Assembly: GCA_002430755.1 (NCBI GenBank)
Contig: DJCX01000124.1
Coordinates: 7,075-22,488, forward strand
Origin: Flavobacteriales bacterium UBA5939
GTDB taxonomy: Bacteria; Bacteroidota; Bacteroidia; Flavobacteriales; Schleiferiaceae
DNA length: 15,414 bases
Direction of reading: 5' to 3'
Numbering within the stretch: position 1 is the first letter of the stretch; each line of letters opens with the position of its first letter. This document shows positions 13,930-15,414 of this stretch, piece after piece. The position numbers were made by a program, and so were the translations under genes. A model generated the notes under the pieces. It saw nothing but the letters and a program-made list of their open reading frames with translations. It did not search any database and had not been told where the DNA came from.

Positions 13930-15191
13930 CCGCCGTACTTATCCTTCCATATTGCCTTTTGCTGAGCACTGATTTGCTGCTCTTTAGCATTATCTGCAGG
14001 AGACCATAATACATGTCCTTGAATCTCATTTGGTAAATATTCTTGGTGAGCAAAACCTCCCTGATAATCATGGGGATATAGATAGCCTTTGCCGTGGCCC
14101 AAATCCTTGGCGAGTGCACTTGAGGCATTTTTAAGGTGATCTGGAACTTCAAGGTTCCCCGTTTGCTGAACCAATTTTTGCGCCTTGCCAATGGCCGTGT
14201 AAGCACTGTTTGATTTTGGTGAAGTTGCCAAATAGATGGTACACTGGCTCAAGATAATTCTGCTTTCTGGCCAGCCTACACGCTCCACAGCACTAAAAGT
14301 TTCATTGGCGAGCATTAATGCGTTTGGATTGGCTAAACCAATATCCTCTGCGGCGGAAATGATTAATCTACGCGCAATAAACTTCACATCTTCACCGCCT
14401 TCGATCATTCGAGCGAGGTAGTACACCGCAGCTTGTGGGTCGGAGCCTCTAATAGATTTGATGAATGCTGAAATGACATTATAATGCTCATCACCGCCTT
14501 TGTCGTAACGAATCTGTGCATTACTCAAGACATTTTGAGCGAATTCTTCGTCAATAGGGATGCCCGATTTTCCATGCTGAAAACAGAGCTCAACTAGATT
14601 GTATAGCTTCCTTGCATCACCCATACTTTGGCGAATCAAGAAATCATGCGCGGTTATCTTGAGGTCTTTTTGTGATGCAAAATCGGTCGAATTCGACAGA
14701 TCAATCATCTTGGTAAGATCTTCCTTAGAATGGGAATTCAATACATACACTTGCATCCTGGAAAGTAATGCAGCATTTATTTCAAAAGATGGGTTTTCAG
14801 TAGTAGCACCAATGAGCGTGATCCAACCTCGTTCCACAGCGTGGAGCAGACTATCTTGTTGGCCTTTATTGAAACGATGTATCTCATCAATAAAGAGAAT
14901 AGGGCGCTTACTGTCAAATAGGCTCTTCTTTTCAGCGGTTGCGAGCACTTCACGCACATCTTTGACACCAGCGCTTACTGCGCTCAGTTGATATAAAGGC
15001 GCTTCTAGTTCTTTTGCCAATAGCAAGGCTAGCGTTGTTTTTCCCACTCCTGGTGGTCCCCAAAGGACGATTGAGGGTAATCTGCCGATGTCTAAGCTTC
15101 GGCGCAATGCGCCATTTTGACCTACGAGGTGTTCTTGGCCTAAATATTGGTCCAATGTCTGTGGTCGAAGCTGTTCTGCAAGCGGTTTCAT
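13926..15191 (-). CDS. rarA: Replication-associated recombination protein A (RarA/MgsA AAA+ ATPase)
   Basis: A 421-residue AAA+ ATPase of the RarA/MgsA/WRNIP1 family, acting at stalled replication forks and related to clamp-loader subunits. It begins MKPLAEQLRPQTLDQYLGQE and shows Walker A GPPGVGKT (45-52), a segment with SAVSAGVKDVR (70-80), Walker B ILFIDEIHRF (98-107), sensor 1 IGATTENPSFEIN (127-139), and the C-terminal MgsA part with GSDPQAAVYYLARM and ISAAEDIGLANP. Length is normal for the family. Its stop is interlocked with that of the convergent OmpA-family gene (4-nt overlap), and it diverges from a rhomboid gene across 26 bp. A -7-like TACTTTCG (minus strand, 15203-15196) ends 4 nt before the ATG. 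Confidence 0.96.
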   Translation of the reverse strand: MKPLAEQLRPQTLDQYLGQEHLVGQNGALRRSLDIGRLPSIVLWGPPGVGKTTLALLLAKELEAPLYQLSAVSAGVKDVREVLATAEKKSLFDSKRPILFIDEIHRFNKGQQDSLLHAVERGWITLIGATTENPSFEINAALLSRMQVYVLNSHSKEDLTKMIDLSNSTDFASQKDLKITAHDFLIRQSMGDARKLYNLVELCFQHGKSGIPIDEEFAQNVLSNAQIRYDKGGDEHYNVISAFIKSIRGSDPQAAVYYLARMIEGGEDVKFIARRLIISAAEDIGLANPNALMLANETFSAVERVGWPESRIILSQCTIYLATSPKSNSAYTAIGKAQKLVQQTGNLEVPDHLKNASSALAKDLGHGKGYLYPHDYQGGFAHQEYLPNEIQGHVLWSPADNAKEQQISAQQKAIWKDKYGG

Positions 15192-15217
15192 AACTCGAAA
15201 GTAACTATCTTTTCGCT
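15192..15217. promoter_or_regulatory. Putative divergent -7 elements between rarA and the rhomboid gene
   Basis: In this 26-bp spacer the minus strand has TACTTTCG (15203-15196) and the plus strand TATCTTTT (15206-15213). Each differs from TAnnTTTG at one defined position and each ends 4 nt before its start codon. CGAAAG and CTTTTCG form an imperfect inverted repeat around the centre. No -33 TTG was recognised in either direction. Confidence 0.4.
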
Positions 15218-15414
15218 ATGTCGGAATGGAGTAAATATGGAATTCATAAGGGTCTGTTCTTATGGCCTGGTTTATGGGTACTTACGGCATGGCTCATCTT
15301 TGCTTTTGAGCATGCTTCTGGTAACTCACTGAGTGCTCATGGATTAATACCGGGAAGCTTAGGAAATTGGTACGGAGCACTCACTTTTCCTTGGTTGCAC
15401 GGTGATTTGAATCA
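15218..15414 (+). CDS. Rhomboid-family intramembrane serine protease (N-terminal part)
   Basis: The first 65 codons of a membrane protein are visible before the window ends. The start ATG gives MSEWSKYGIHKGLFLWPGLW, leading into a hydrophobic segment (about residues 12-30, LFLWPGLWVLTAWLIFAFE) likely to be the first transmembrane helix. A loop with GLIPGSLGNWYGALTFPWLHGDLN follows; the (F/L)HGDxxH segment before TM2 is characteristic of Bacteroidota rhomboids, and its histidine lies at the window edge. The catalytic GxSG and second His are beyond the window, so activity cannot be judged. Divergent from rarA. Confidence 0.8.
   Translation, partial: MSEWSKYGIHKGLFLWPGLWVLTAWLIFAFEHASGNSLSAHGLIPGSLGNWYGALTFPWLHGDLN

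Noticed and set aside
13916..14206. 96-codon minus-strand frame overlapping the rarA 3' end
   Set aside because: Alternative frame of the conserved rarA sequence with no family resemblance.

Overview
The window reads as chromosomal, gene-dense DNA from a member of the Bacteroidota, most likely a marine or freshwater flavobacterium-like lineage. The evidence is the protein families (a TonB-dependent receptor with an N-terminal carboxypeptidase-D-like domain, a protein with a type IX secretion (T9SS) C-terminal sorting domain, an OmpA/PD40 protein, a C-terminally zinc-fingered RecQ), the absence of Shine-Dalgarno sequences before start codons, and promoter-like elements of the Bacteroidota type (TTG, about 20 bp, TAnnTTTG). 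No CRISPR array, insertion sequence, phage gene, tRNA or rRNA was seen. Nearly all of the window is protein-coding.

Layout: (1) 1-1672, plus strand: the end of folD, then queE (queuosine precursor synthesis) and a full-length Sua5/TsaC gene (t6A tRNA modification), tightly packed and closed by a hairpin terminator. (2) 1734-6107, plus strand: an outer-membrane TonB-dependent receptor, then 21 nt later a secreted T9SS-sorted protein with an alpha/beta-hydrolase fold that lacks the expected catalytic histidine; a strong terminator follows. (3) 6190-8251: a class IV aminotransferase meets yqgE tail to tail with interlocked stop codons, and yqgE diverges from pdxH across only 17 bp. (4) 8262-8740: a bidirectional terminator, an HU gene on the minus strand with a near-perfect promoter, and an upstream segment with short repeats and a hairpin. 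(5) 8741-11968, minus strand: an operon of a P-loop NTPase (AAA_28/NadR-like), a short RecQ-family helicase and fmt, each overlapping the next. (6) 12010-13929, plus strand: an OmpA-family protein with TPR-like, beta-propeller, CarboxypepD-reg-like and OmpA domains, the same domain order as the T9SS component PorE. (7) 13926-15414: rarA on the minus strand, with its stop interlocked with the OmpA gene, and a divergent rhomboid protease gene cut by the window end.

Most genes are housekeeping: folate, tRNA modification, PLP/vitamin B6, initiator-tRNA formylation, DNA repair and nucleoid structure. The accessory part is the receptor plus T9SS-sorted protein pair, which looks like a small outer-membrane/cell-surface module; its substrate cannot be read from sequence. 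The most notable observations are the apparent loss of the catalytic histidine in the hydrolase-fold protein, two convergent gene pairs with 4-nt interlocked stops and no room for a terminator, and two divergent pairs whose promoter-like boxes end 4 nt from each start codon. I did not find a clearly new multi-gene defence or mobile system here.
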